64,000 nt of DNA from Asparagopsis taxiformis (Eukaryota; Rhodophyta; Florideophyceae; Bonnemaisoniales; Bonnemaisoniaceae), in NCBI GenBank assembly GCA_030407315.1, contig JALQPE010002342.1, positions 107,143-171,142 of the forward strand, given 5' to 3'. The notes beneath the pieces are model-generated. The model ran no database searches. It saw only the letters and a list, made by a program, of their open reading frames with translations, and was not told where the DNA came from. Both the position numbers and the translations under genes were made by a program. Below, in pieces: positions 1-10,727 of this stretch (position 1 is the first letter of the stretch; every line of letters begins with the position of its first letter).

Positions 1-3000
1 CCATCCGTAGCGGAAACGGTCAACAGAGTGGTGTTAGTCGAGGATCACAGAAACATGACTAACATCAAGGATAGTTCTCACTGGGGAATTGCAATTTAGA
101 GTAAGAGCAAGTTCTCTTCTTCTGTATCATATGCAATGCGCCGAAAATAATTCCTTCCCCTTCAACGTATCCAAAGGTCAGTTTTCTAGACGACTTCTCT
201 GAATCCAGTCCAGACTACAGGTACTGGATTCAGAAATCTATCAATCCCAGAATGTTGACATTTGGGAAAGGGAAGTGTACTATAGTTTCTAAGAGGCACA
301 CTTCAAGGAGTTTGCTAACATCTGATTAATGAACCGCCTTGTAGAAGCTTTCATTTCCTCTGTAAACCCCCCTTCTTTCTGATGCATACGGAAATCTCCC
401 TACGACCAGCCTGTAGCATTCCACGTGGGAACCATGCATTTAAAATTGACTTTGTAACCAAAGCCCAGGCGATACCCAACCTCAACTTTCTTCATCCTAG
501 AACCATTTTCCTCATATCACTGATTCTCATGTCGGTTCTACTGAAATACTATGGGAGCCTCTTGAACAACATTTATAATTCATAATGATATGTCTAAAGG
601 CAGTTACCAGTCTGGACATGCCCATAACCCACACAAACCTGATTCTTCCTACCGAACCGACATTATCAGATAACTTTATCGATGTCATTTGTAATACCCA
701 AAATAGTTCTTCTCGTCTCCAGTTCGAGACCGATATATCTGAGTTCTCTCTCTGGGGTCCCGCTCGCCGTCCTTTTTGCATACTAACAAAATTTATCCCC
801 CGCCCTCAACAACCATTTCTGCTCCGTTCACCTTTCCATTTGAGACCTTACCATCTTCATTTTCCCTCATCTCTCTACTTCTCAGCACTCTGTGTCCTTC
901 TTCAAAGATGCTTTCTGATTCTATATCTACGGACCTCTGAAAAACTTATACGTCAACCAACTCTGCAGACAATGGGCTGCATTTGTCAAGCATATCCGCG
1001 TCACAAGACCAAAATACGAAACTATCCACTTCCCCGACCTGGAAATATTTTGTGCTCTCGCTCACTGCACCCATCTCCCCAGAATGAACCTGCGGATGGC
1101 TCAGTTCATTGGCGAAATTGATGTCAATGTGAATTTCTCGATTATAGTCTTCCTCCTGAGCCTCATCTTTTTCGGTAATGTCTCAATCACAGATTATATA
1201 CAGCAACTGCAAGCGCAGCGGTTGTACGACACGAAACTTCAGATACTGAAATCGGGCTTTAGGCAGTGTTCATAGAGGTATCAGAATTAGTAAGGCGAGC
1301 TGGAGAAACTCTGCGGATGCTCTTCTTTTCGAGGGAGAGCTCATTTTGATAGTATTATGATGAGAAACGGGGATGAGTTATCTTCGAGATTGGAGCATGA
1401 ACGGAGTGAGAAGTGTAAGAGCTTTGAAGTTACTGAAGATGATTTGGAACATGCATCTGATGTGCATGGGGAGCGATATGTATATGTCGAAGGAGTTAGG
1501 GTGTTTCTCCGAGAAAGGGTAGCCAGGTATCACCAGAATAAGCTATCGCTTTCTATTTCCGAGGCAAGGAACAAAAGGGATTAAATCTTCGTGGACCTGT
1601 TGGAGTTGTTCTTAAGTATCGGGCACGGAATGATCGGTCTTAATCTCCGTTTCGGCGAGAGGCTAATGTGGAAATACAGGATGGTACTACTGCTGATTGG
1701 AGATATATACGCAAACTTTTACGCTCTTGAGCTCTCGAGGATGTCTCTTGATGATTACCTTAGAGAACTGTTGGGCAGATCCATGGGCCTTGCTTGCGAG
1801 TTGTGTATTTGTGGGAATGTCGATGCTATTTTTCGTTCGCAATCGGTCTCAAGCTAGCAGTGACAATGAAGAACCTTGTCGAAATCACGCTAGATAGTTT
1901 CATTCCTTGTACTTCTTGAGAAAATGCTGATGAAACATGTCCGCTATACGTTGCAGAATGTACACGTTCAAGATCGCTCTACAGAAGTGGTCGAGAAATC
2001 GGTTCAGAACATGATGGTTTGAATGTGCTCGGAAACGTGTCCGAATTTAGAACTCAGAATATCGACGAATTTAACCTGACTGCTGAGACCAGTTTCAAGT
2101 TGAATGCGGTAATGCAGTTGAGAACATAAATTATTCGGGTGAATGGAGATGTTGAAATTGCAGTTCTAGAGATACAAACCAGGGGTCAGATTAGCCTAGA
2201 ACACGTGCAGGTTGTGTTGGATTATGACGAAGAATCACTGGAGAGTATGGACGGGCATTTAGCTCATTTGAGTTTCATAGCTTTACCGTTCTGACTTAAC
2301 TCTTTGCACTACATTCGAAATGAGGCGCCATGGTATTCGACAGGTGTAACTATAGGAAATTCCGGTACGCAGAGCTGTTTTCCCTATCATTTCAGCTCAA
2401 GATGTATATTGCTTGAGTTGCGATACAACTCTTCAGATGGAAAGGTATAGTAATCGATATAGTGCCCTGGAATTAAACAGACAAACTCACAAATCTGACC
2501 TAGGCGTGAATTAGTCATGTGCAATAAGCACTGATGAAGATTGATATGCTCTGGCGATGCAACGTAATAAAATTGGTGTTGAAATCAAACTCAACCAAAT
2601 CGAATGTTGTGTGTCCAGGAGAGGGATGCCGCTCCGGAGCTTCAGAATGGCAGGGGCAAGAATGCTGAAAATGGACGTAGTCATGTTACAGCGGGCAGTC
2701 TCCAAGTGATTGTCGTCATCTCGCTATCGATAGAGCTGTCTTCAATCCCTGTTTTCTGTGTCGTTCTAGAACGCAAGCGACTGATTTCTCGGTTTTGCTG
2801 AAGCAATGGTCAACTTGTACTGGCCAGCTCTATTTAACGCAGGGGTCTTCAAATCTGTTCATATAGCGCGGAAGAAAGTGTGTATCGATAAAAGTGACCG
2901 ATGAAGCCAATCGTCGGCACGGAGAAATTATCCATTTGAATACCTCCCATCGAAGATATGAACTTCACCAATGCAGCTTTGGCAGTGCTCATTTGAGAAT

Positions 3001-3064
3001 CTAGTCAGCACAGGGGGTGTAGAAACTTTGTAATTGTACAATGCAGGGATACCTAATTTTAGTG
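1..3064. other. Host intergenic region, no gene recognised
   Basis: Open frames here are short (the longest is 178 codons at 585-1121) and none shows a recognisable domain, membrane pattern or conserved motif. A series of plus-strand frames between 1084 and 1897 could be the remains of a decayed or intron-split gene, but I see no product. The last few hundred bases should hold the 3' UTR of the exportin gene on the minus strand. Confidence 0.4.
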
Positions 3065-6000
3065 TTACAATGGCTCACCCTCACCGAATAAACTATCTAG
3101 TGCTTGGTCTCCAAGCAGCAAATCTTCAGATTCTGGTCTAAGCCGGTTTCGGTTGCGCAATGGATTATTCGCCACGAGCTTCTCAGGAAGCGCATGCACT
3201 TTGCTCTTGACGCGCTGTGACACACCGATTGACTCAGCAATCTTCCCCGTAAGTGCTCGAAGCCAAGACCGATGCTTCTTCTGTTTCGATCGTACATGTT
3301 CTGGTCCGTGTATAGTTGCAATGGTTTCCTTCACCCAATTTGTCATGATACTCCCATATTTTTCTAGTTCGCGACAAAGTTCAGTTTCACTATCTTTCGG
3401 CCATTTGCGAACAATTGACAATGCAGCACCAATAGCATTCTCCAATGGCGAGTCAACTCCAAGCCCATCATTCTCTACTGCTGTTTGAATACTTGCCAAC
3501 AACAGTGGCGCAAACATTTGAAATCTGTTCTCAGGGGCAAGTTGTACTGCATTAACTACCGTGCCGAATGCAACACGAGCTGCGCCATTGTCCAGAAACC
3601 CACGTCCTGGACTACACAATGTTTTCCAGAGCCCAATTACTGAGGCACTAAGAGAAGCATAATTGAATGTCTGCGGTACGTAATTGCTTACTCCCACACC
3701 GACATCCACTTTCTTTGTCTCTTGCAGTTCCAATCGTGGATACATATTATATATCATATCTGACGCGGCCCTTGCCAACATTTTCCGTCCATGATCTCTG
3801 GTCACATCAAGTGTAGCAACACTTGAGCTCTGAGTTTCTTCCAACTTTGCTCTCTCCACATGTTCTTGAATTATGTTCAACAATACATGAATTTCGGACT
3901 GCGCAAGAATCTCAAGAAATGACGGATCAGCACAAACGACCGAAAAAGAAAGCAGTGGTCGAAGAACCTTGTTAGTTAGATCCAGTAAGTGAATTGGTTC
4001 AATGTGTCTACAATCCGCACAAGTTGCTTGCAACAATATATTCAAATGACTGTGGGATCGCGTCACACCAGATAAAATAGCGCTGCGCATAATGTCATAG
4101 GCCGATCGTCTGAGAATCTTCAAGGTTTCTCTAGCACCGCTATACTTCGGGTCTGGAGGTTCAATACCGAATTGGCGAAGAAGTTCTTCACTCTGCTGCT
4201 CGCCAGAAACATCATTTTGCAAATCAAGTCTGTCATCCCCAAACTCTGCCTGAATAAAATTCTGTGCCTTATAGCTGATGGCTTCCAAATTCAGGAGGGA
4301 GGATATTTCCCTGCTGGTAGGGTACAAAATGCTTTCCCTTGTTCCTGTTGTATCGTCTAGTGGAAACTTTGAGCTATTGTACATTCCATGCAACGTAAAC
4401 ATTAACCTTGAACTCGCTTCAACAGATTTTGGGGCGATATACCTTGAGAGCGCACTGTTCAAGTCGAGTCGGGTTGTGGGTTTTGCTAAAGGCTTCACAA
4501 CCTGCTGTGCACAGTTTTCGACCACTTGGAATGATTCTGCGACACGGTCGACATCCCTGGCATCTGCGCTAGTCACAAACTGGAAGAAAGATATTGGCGT
4601 GTCTAGCACACTTCCAACCTCATCAGAACAGAGTATCTCGACGATAGGCGTCATCAGCTTATCAATCCAATTTGCTTGTTCCGAAACATCGTCGATGACT
4701 AGAATTGTATCGATAGAAGCCTCGAGCATGAAAATTTTATACACAGGTTGGAATTGAGAGCTGGCCAAAACTTGAGCAGTGTATTCGCATAACGGCTGTC
4801 GGAGCTGTTCAAGCGTATTCACTTTTGAATTTCCTAGGCGTCGACAAATCGTGCTGAGAGCGGAACATGCTCTAAACCGCGCGTTGTTCGTGTTGGGGCA
4901 AAGCGAAATCTGGGCAATAAGACTTTTGATGGCAGATTTCAATGCCTCTGGATTCTTCATGTACAGAGGTACAAATATCTTCAAAGCACTCGCTTTGCTG
5001 GACAACAGCGAGTCCTCAGTGATATTCAGGACCATAGCTAGAATGCTTTGCATAAGCTCAAATGACTCCCTTTGGCTATCCAACATTCCTGATGCTGTGA
5101 CACCAGCCATCATGGCCTCAGTCGCAACAATAGTAGCTCCAAGGGCAGACACCCATTGTGAATAAGACATTTGCTCGAACCCTCCGAATTTCCATCCATG
5201 CTGGGAATTATCCGAAACGATAAGCTTGAGGAAGCGTGGAGCAGCGTCCTGGCTTCCCTCGTTGACAGGTTCAGTGTTGTCTGCCCCCTTTCCATTTTGA
5301 TCACTAGATATAGGATTAGACAGAAGAAAGGACATTCTCCTCAACCCGGCGGTGCTGCCAAGCTGGGGGACATGCTTACATGTCAACCCAAGACAGCTGA
5401 TTGTCCGAGCCCGAAAGCTATCGAGGGCCTCTTTTTGGCGGCGCCGATCACCCCCGTAATCCAATTCATCAAGTAGCACTGACAATTTGTCATCTGAGAA
5501 TTGGAGCAACCCAAGGGCTCCAGCATGTACATATCCTGTTGCCAAAAAGTAACCAAGACCTGTGACAGCATCAGTCTTTTTATGCTTCTCAATCCAACTC
5601 AGCGCAGATACGACGAATGAAAGAACGGTAGAACGGATGGCAAGCGAGGGGCATGTTGCTGCAGCCAACATCAATTCGATAAACGCTGCGCCACATCGCT
5701 CACTGGACTCTGACATTGGTTTTTCTTTTGATGATATCGTAAGTTGAAATGAGGAAGTAAAATGGCAACCACCAAGCTCCGAAAGCATCGTAAAGAAGAT
5801 GACAAGAAACCCGTATTCTTCATCGTCTATATCGTCAAGCTTTTGAGGAAGGTTGCGCGATTCTCGTAGACCAGGCATGACTCCCACTGAAACCAATAGC
5901 GAGGGACCAACGATTGAGAGAACTTGACGTGATGAAGAAAATTTGAGAAGCCCTGAGAAGACGATATCTCGAAAGGCAGAATCACATTGTACCGTACGAA

Positions 6001-6892
6001 GTTGGATCGATTGGGGGTCGTTTGCATTCGGCTTGACTTCTGTTGAAGCAAACTGTCTCCCCACTAAGACTCTCAAAGCAGACAAAGCAGGGAGCCGTGT
6101 TTCGCGATTCTCGAGTAATGTAAGACACGCTTGCGGAGCGCAAGCAGCAAACACAGCATGCATAGAGGCCCATGATATAAACGATTCGAGGCAAGTAAGA
6201 ACGGGTCGCAATGCATCATATCTCTTCTGCACGTGATATTTGTCAGCAGACGCAATGATGTAGTTGAGGGTCTGTGGCAGAGTTAACGCCATAGCCTGGT
6301 GTAGCTCCTGTCTACGTGACGGCGCAATTATATCTGGGAAATCGTGGACATCCTCTGAGAGAACTCGCAAAACATGGCATGCGATATCAGCCCTTGGAGT
6401 ATCTGCCAAAAGTCGATCTAGGAAGTCGGGCCATCTTTGAGGCCATTCGCGTATGGCGACTGAGGACAAGAACGCGACAGCTTTTTCAATGATCAACTGC
6501 GGAACATCGTCGACAGCATTTCCTTCTTGATCAACTTGAGAGATTTTCTGTACCACGAGGACGCTTAATCGGCGAATTGATGAACGGACTTCATCTGGAA
6601 AGGACGACCAGGGAGAGGCGGCGCGGAACACAAGCTCGTCAACTATGTGAAAGCCATAGTGGATGTGCGGAACATGTAGTTGGAGCTGTCGGGAATGTGG
6701 GGGAGCCGGGGTGGACAGAATGGGAGAGAGGAGGTGTTCGGCAACAGGAATAACAGTTACAGGAGTTAATGAATGTTTGATCTGTTCAAGTGTTGCTTGG
6801 GCGCCTGATATTGCTGATGGAGTGGATGTGGGATTGTTGAGAGCCGACAAAGCTCCATGAGCTGTGATGGCGATGTTCTGGACATCATTCAT
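3065..6892 (-). CDS. Exportin-5 / HASTY-like nuclear export receptor
   Basis: A single uninterrupted frame of about 1,275 codons starts at the ATG at 6892; the open frame extends three codons further upstream only with a non-ATG start. Near residues 140-160 it has the motif REWPQRWPDFLDRLL, the Exportin-1/XPO5 N-terminal signature, then 'HVLRVLSEDV..F' and a run of helical repeats to the C-terminus, as expected for a HEAT-repeat karyopherin. Human exportin-5 is about 1,200 residues, so the length fits. Family knowledge: these proteins bind Ran-GTP and carry structured double-stranded RNA, pre-miRNA and tRNA out of the nucleus. The gene is intronless and divergent from the desaturase. Another exportin paralogue is possible, but the spacing of the REWP block and the following 'LSEDV' helix favours XPO5. 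Confidence 0.82.
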   Translation of the reverse strand: MNDVQNIAITAHGALSALNNPTSTPSAISGAQATLEQIKHSLTPVTVIPVAEHLLSPILSTPAPPHSRQLQLHVPHIHYGFHIVDELVFRAASPWSSFPDEVRSSIRRLSVLVVQKISQVDQEGNAVDDVPQLIIEKAVAFLSSVAIREWPQRWPDFLDRLLADTPRADIACHVLRVLSEDVHDFPDIIAPSRRQELHQAMALTLPQTLNYIIASADKYHVQKRYDALRPVLTCLESFISWASMHAVFAACAPQACLTLLENRETRLPALSALRVLVGRQFASTEVKPNANDPQSIQLRTVQCDSAFRDIVFSGLLKFSSSRQVLSIVGPSLLVSVGVMPGLRESRNLPQKLDDIDDEEYGFLVIFFTMLSELGGCHFTSSFQLTISSKEKPMSESSERCGAAFIELMLAAATCPSLAIRSTVLSFVVSALSWIEKHKKTDAVTGLGYFLATGYVHAGALGLLQFSDDKLSVLLDELDYGGDRRRQKEALDSFRARTISCLGLTCKHVPQLGSTAGLRRMSFLLSNPISSDQNGKGADNTEPVNEGSQDAAPRFLKLIVSDNSQHGWKFGGFEQMSYSQWVSALGATIVATEAMMAGVTASGMLDSQRESFELMQSILAMVLNITEDSLLSSKASALKIFVPLYMKNPEALKSAIKSLIAQISLCPNTNNARFRACSALSTICRRLGNSKVNTLEQLRQPLCEYTAQVLASSQFQPVYKIFMLEASIDTILVIDDVSEQANWIDKLMTPIVEILCSDEVGSVLDTPISFFQFVTSADARDVDRVAESFQVVENCAQQVVKPLAKPTTRLDLNSALSRYIAPKSVEASSRLMFTLHGMYNSSKFPLDDTTGTRESILYPTSREISSLLNLEAISYKAQNFIQAEFGDDRLDLQNDVSGEQQSEELLRQFGIEPPDPKYSGARETLKILRRSAYDIMRSAILSGVTRSHSHLNILLQATCADCRHIEPIHLLDLTNKVLRPLLSFSVVCADPSFLEILAQSEIHVLLNIIQEHVERAKLEETQSSSVATLDVTRDHGRKMLARAASDMIYNMYPRLELQETKKVDVGVGVSNYVPQTFNYASLSASVIGLWKTLCSPGRGFLDNGAARVAFGTVVNAVQLAPENRFQMFAPLLLASIQTAVENDGLGVDSPLENAIGAALSIVRKWPKDSETELCRELEKYGSIMTNWVKETIATIHGPEHVRSKQKKHRSWLRALTGKIAESIGVSQRVKSKVHALPEKLVANNPLRNRNRLRPESEDLLLGDQALDSLFGEGEPL

Positions 6893-7531
6893 TTCTGTCA
6901 AGTATGCGGTTTCAAAGTGTGTAACAGGTTTTGAGATGCTTCTGTTTTCATGAGGCGTATCTAAAGCAAGTCTGCTGGGATTTGATGAGCGGGCTTGTTC
7001 AAGTTGACGCTGATGTCAATGGAAATAGTGCGTTTGGTACTCGGTGATACGCACGATGCCAAACTCGCCAGCACACCCAACGTGCGAACGTTTATGATCC
7101 CGTGATCTGTTATGACACATCGAAAGCGTCTCAAGTTTCGAGCTGCCCCCGGACAGGCTGTCTGAAACTACTTTTCCTTTTATTGGTTTGTATGCATTAT
7201 ATCATAATACGTAAGGGCCAATGATATATGGGCACTTGGCAAGCGTTATCGACAACATACAGATGTAAAACACTAGACCGATTGGTCGTAAAGCGGCGAT
7301 CGTGCTCACTCTTGATTCTCTCGCTCGCAACTGGGCGACGCGTCAGCCTCTCATTCCCGAATCGAGGACGTCCCATATCTACCCTTGACTTGTGGAATTT
7401 TTTGCGCTTTCTAAAATAACATTGCAACTTACAAATCCCGTAGTAGATCCACTGTCCCCTCCATTGCCGTCCACTCGTCCGATACGTCCCGTTCGTCCAG
7501 CGCCCGTTATCCGCCAAACCAGTCGCCCAAC
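6893..7531. promoter_or_regulatory. Divergent promoter region between exportin and desaturase
   Basis: These 639 bases separate the two divergent start codons and should hold both promoters and 5' UTRs. I see no convincing TATA box at a fixed distance from either start. A palindromic GGACAGGCTGTC lies at 7151-7162; the same GACAG-N-CTGTC core recurs in several mobile elements downstream (see findings). A pyrimidine-rich stretch precedes the desaturase ATG. Confidence 0.45.
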
Positions 7532-9175
7532 ATGCCCTCTACCGCGGCGCCTCCCTCGAAAGCTTCGCAGCCACCGAGCAGCGCTCAAGTGATAGCCGCC
7601 CGATACAACACTTCTCGCAACATAATTCTCACCCTATTAACCACATCCGCGCTCCCAATCCTTCTTGGATACTCCGCATATTGGACCTACCTCCCTATAC
7701 TTATTGTGCAGATAGAGCTGATTGCTCGCTTGTACGATAGCGGGATCCTAGGACGCGTGAAGAAATTCCCGTCACCAAAGTCGCTTTTCAATTCCGCAGA
7801 TGGCGTCTATACATGGCAAGAGCTTGCTGAACATAATAACGAGCAAAGCGCATGGGTCTCGGTGGATGGCCTCGTGTACGACGTTACAGATTTCATCGAC
7901 AAACATCCAGGCGGGAAAGAAATGATCCTTTTAAGTCTCGGCCGTGAAGCAGGTGATATTTTCAGAAGCTACCATCCATTCACTGATCGCCCACAGAAAG
8001 TGCTTGCCAAATACAAGATCGGATCCCTTGTGACATTTGAACATCCGATTTACAAGCCCGATTCTGGATTCTATCGCGAAGCAACTGAAGCCGTCAAGCA
8101 ATACTTTGAATCAACAGGAGTTGACAGTAAGAATCCGTACACAGGAATCTTTCGCATGGCGCCCGTTTACGTCGTGTTTGCAGGTTGCTATACGGCGATC
8201 TATATGATTCCCTCACTTCCGATGTGGTCGCGTTTCGCATTGGCAATTCTCATGGGAGCATGCCAGGGTATGCCGTTGACAGGATGGATGCATGATGCTT
8301 CGCACAGCTCCATTGGACATTCCGAGCGATGGTGGTGGACAGTTGGTCGCTTTGCGCTTGATTATGTTTCGGGATCATCTATGCTTTCATGGCGTTATCA
8401 GCACGTAATGGGTCATCATGTGTACACCAACGTGCTTGGATCAGACCCTGATTTGCCTGTATCTCTGACTGCAGATCCGCGTCGGCTTGCGCATGAGCAA
8501 GCCTGGGCAGCCATGTACAAGTGGCAACACATTTATCTGCCGCCTCTATACGGGATCCTCGGTCTGAAGAGCCGTGTGCAAGACTTTACAGAAGTGTTCA
8601 CCCGGCTTACGAATGGACCCATTAGGGTTAACCCGATTTCTGTACAAGACTACTTGCGACTGATTAGTTCCAAGTGTATATGGTTCTTCTACAGAGTAGT
8701 TGTGCCGTATGTGTTTCTCACTGTTGTGAGTGGAAGATATCTTGTGTATCTATTCTTCTGCACTGAATTCACAACAGGGTACTGGTTGGCATTCAATTTC
8801 CAGGTGAGCCACATTTCGGAGGATGCCGACTTTCTATTTGCGGATATGTCGAAGCGCGAGGCAGGCAAATGTCCAGCAGTGTTTGAACAGGAATGGGCTG
8901 AAACACAGGTCAAAACGACAGTGGATTATGGACACGGAAATCCGGTGGCAGCCTACTTGTCAGGTGCATTGAATTACCAAACTATTCACCACTTGTTCCC
9001 AACGGTGAGTCAATACCATTATCCGGTGCTAACACCGATAGTAATGAAAGTTGCTGAGAAGCACGGAATGAAATTCAATGTGTACAAGACGTTTGCGGGC
9101 GCGTTTATGGGACATGTGAAGCATCTACGTAACATGGGACTGGAAGGGAAGGCGGCCGAACTCAAGTTGGAGTGA
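7532..9175 (+). CDS. Cytochrome-b5-fused front-end fatty-acid desaturase, delta-5 type
   Basis: A 547-residue intronless gene. Residues 92-170 form a cytochrome b5 domain with the haem motif HPGG (125-128) and a second histidine at 148. Three histidine boxes follow: HDASH (254-258), HVMGHH (291-296) and QTIHH (483-487). Glutamine in place of the first histidine of box three marks front-end desaturases. Hydrophobic segments flank the boxes, as in an ER-membrane enzyme. Features such as 'YKWQHIYLPPLYGILGLKSRVQD' split around the box two-three linker closely resemble the delta-5 enzyme of Dictyostelium, so the likely reaction is delta-5 desaturation of C20 acids to arachidonic acid or EPA. Unusual: about 90 residues precede the b5 domain and include a hydrophobic stretch (about 30-65), whereas most relatives begin directly with b5. 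Delta-6 or delta-8 activity cannot be excluded from sequence. Confidence 0.88.
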   Translation: MPSTAAPPSKASQPPSSAQVIAARYNTSRNIILTLLTTSALPILLGYSAYWTYLPILIVQIELIARLYDSGILGRVKKFPSPKSLFNSADGVYTWQELAEHNNEQSAWVSVDGLVYDVTDFIDKHPGGKEMILLSLGREAGDIFRSYHPFTDRPQKVLAKYKIGSLVTFEHPIYKPDSGFYREATEAVKQYFESTGVDSKNPYTGIFRMAPVYVVFAGCYTAIYMIPSLPMWSRFALAILMGACQGMPLTGWMHDASHSSIGHSERWWWTVGRFALDYVSGSSMLSWRYQHVMGHHVYTNVLGSDPDLPVSLTADPRRLAHEQAWAAMYKWQHIYLPPLYGILGLKSRVQDFTEVFTRLTNGPIRVNPISVQDYLRLISSKCIWFFYRVVVPYVFLTVVSGRYLVYLFFCTEFTTGYWLAFNFQVSHISEDADFLFADMSKREAGKCPAVFEQEWAETQVKTTVDYGHGNPVAAYLSGALNYQTIHHLFPTVSQYHYPVLTPIVMKVAEKHGMKFNVYKTFAGAFMGHVKHLRNMGLEGKAAELKLE

Positions 9176-9605
9176 ATAAAGTTGATGTGTAGATTGTATT
9201 GTATTGCAACATTCCTGGTAGTGTGCTATCATAACAGCGCCGCGCAGCCAACCAAAGGATGTAGAAATTGGCTTACAGTAGCGGTGAAATAGGGAATGGC
9301 AACGTGGCAAATGTTTTGCAAAATTTGGCGCCATTACGCGCCCAAACGGTAACGGCCTCGTATCATACTTGCAAAAATTTTTCTTTTCCCCGACCTCCTG
9401 CGCTGCGCTGCGCTTGGCGCCCGTTGCTGCCCTGCGAAGCGCTGCTGTACGAGTGGCTACTCCATAAAGCGCACCCGCTACACCATCTCAACGCCCACCG
9501 ACATCCACTATCCTTGGGCAATGACGACGCTATATCACGATCGCACTCGCTCAACGCCGTTTCAGCTTCTCACTTTCCCCAATCCCCCGTGACCACACTC
9601 TACCA
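9176..9605. other. Intergenic, desaturase 3' region and next promoter
   Basis: 430 bases between two same-strand genes. It must contain the desaturase 3' end and the promoter of the following gene. No RNA gene or repeat seen. Confidence 0.4.
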
Positions 9606-10727
9606 ATGGAAATCACTCGCGCTTCCCCGCACAACCCCCTTATGGGTCGCACCTCATATCGCTGGTCCTCCTTCACAGAAAAGCCCGCCTCCTCCAAACT
9701 TACCGTCGCCAACATCTCTGGCTCCCGATCTAGCACCTCGTGCTTCAAACCAGACGCACCAGGCCTCTATGTACTCACCCTTTCCGTCAAGGGTCATGGC
9801 GCTACATACGTCGATTCCATCAAAATCCACGTCTATGATCTCGATGCCCATCAAGCTCCCCCACCCCAGCAAGATGATTGCTATGTCATTGGTTGTCGCT
9901 TCCGCCCAGACACCCAGCCTGCCCCGAGCAAACCCAAGAAGCAATCGTTGCTTGCCAAGCAAAAACGCCACAAGAATACAGCCCCTATCAAGCCTGCAAA
10001 AACTGTTCTCAAGACCCGTGGTAAGAGACCTAAGGGTCTCACAGCAGCAGCACTCCGTAAACGCAAGACTGCCAAACTGAATGACTCGGACAACGACGAC
10101 GACGGCTCTGCTGACGATGATGACGATGCCGTCACAGGTGGCGGAGGTTATGAAGATGATGATGATGACGACCTCGATGGTATCGACAGTGGAGATGGTG
10201 AAGACCTTGGCGATGCATCTGCTTATGGTGATGACGGTCCCGATGATAATGATGACGATGATGATCAAGCTGCCGGTGATGGTGGCGATGGCGATGATGG
10301 AGGTGGACAAGGAGATGATCAGGACGAAGACGAAGATTCTGCCCAAGATGATGACGATGACAACAATGATGAAATTGAAATTGAGGAGGAAGAGGACAAT
10401 TCTTCCGAAGGAGAGCCAGATGATGATGGGGATGATGGTGCAGACATCGAAGTAGAAGTCGAAGGTGAAGATGATGTCGAGATTGAAGGAGAAGAGGATA
10501 CTCAGCATGAAGACGATGATGACGGGATGGGTGTTTATGACGACAGTCACCAGTCTGCAATGCATAGGCAGGTCGCTCCTGGAGTCGATGATGAAGACGA
10601 TGACCTCATGGAGAGCGAGGAGTTTGAACAGGCAGATCCAACGCCAGCAGACGATGATGGTCCCGAGGAAGAAGAGGAGGACGAGGAAGATGCAGAAGAT
10701 GAGGACGACGACGATGTCGATGAATGA
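9606..10727 (+). CDS. PKD-domain protein with basic linker and long acidic tail
   Basis: A frame of 373 codons. Residues about 19-78 match the PKD/REJ-type Ig-like pattern (YRWS...KP.SSKLTV...F.PD.PGLYVLTLSVKG...DSIKIHVYD). Residues about 100-158 are strongly basic (KPKK, KRHK, RGKRPKG, RKRK) and could act as a nuclear or nucleolar signal. Residues about 159-373 are almost entirely Asp/Glu with scattered Gly/Ser. The PKD domain begins right at the chosen ATG, so the true N-terminus may lie further upstream through an intron or an unrecognised start. The basic-then-acidic layout is typical of histone or ribosome-assembly chaperones, but PKD domains are usually extracellular; I make no functional claim. 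Larger frames on other strands here are shadows of the acidic repeat. Confidence 0.6.
   Translation: MEITRASPHNPLMGRTSYRWSSFTEKPASSKLTVANISGSRSSTSCFKPDAPGLYVLTLSVKGHGATYVDSIKIHVYDLDAHQAPPPQQDDCYVIGCRFRPDTQPAPSKPKKQSLLAKQKRHKNTAPIKPAKTVLKTRGKRPKGLTAAALRKRKTAKLNDSDNDDDGSADDDDDAVTGGGGYEDDDDDDLDGIDSGDGEDLGDASAYGDDGPDDNDDDDDQAAGDGGDGDDGGGQGDDQDEDEDSAQDDDDDNNDEIEIEEEEDNSSEGEPDDDGDDGADIEVEVEGEDDVEIEGEEDTQHEDDDDGMGVYDDSHQSAMHRQVAPGVDDEDDDLMESEEFEQADPTPADDDGPEEEEEDEEDAEDEDDDDVDE

Noticed and set aside
585..1121. 178-codon frame near the left edge
   Set aside because: No domain or bias that marks it as a gene; could be chance or an exon of something outside the window.
9268..10080. 270-codon plus-strand frame
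   Set aside because: Overlaps the PKD-acidic gene out of frame; Pro/Ser-rich with no domain, while the other frame has a recognisable PKD pattern.
10132..10560. His-rich minus-strand frame
   Set aside because: Another shadow of the GAT/GAC acidic repeat.
9654..10565. 303-codon minus-strand frame rich in Ile/Val
   Set aside because: It is the complement of the Asp/Glu repeat (GAT/GAC read as ATC/GTC); no start context or domain of its own.
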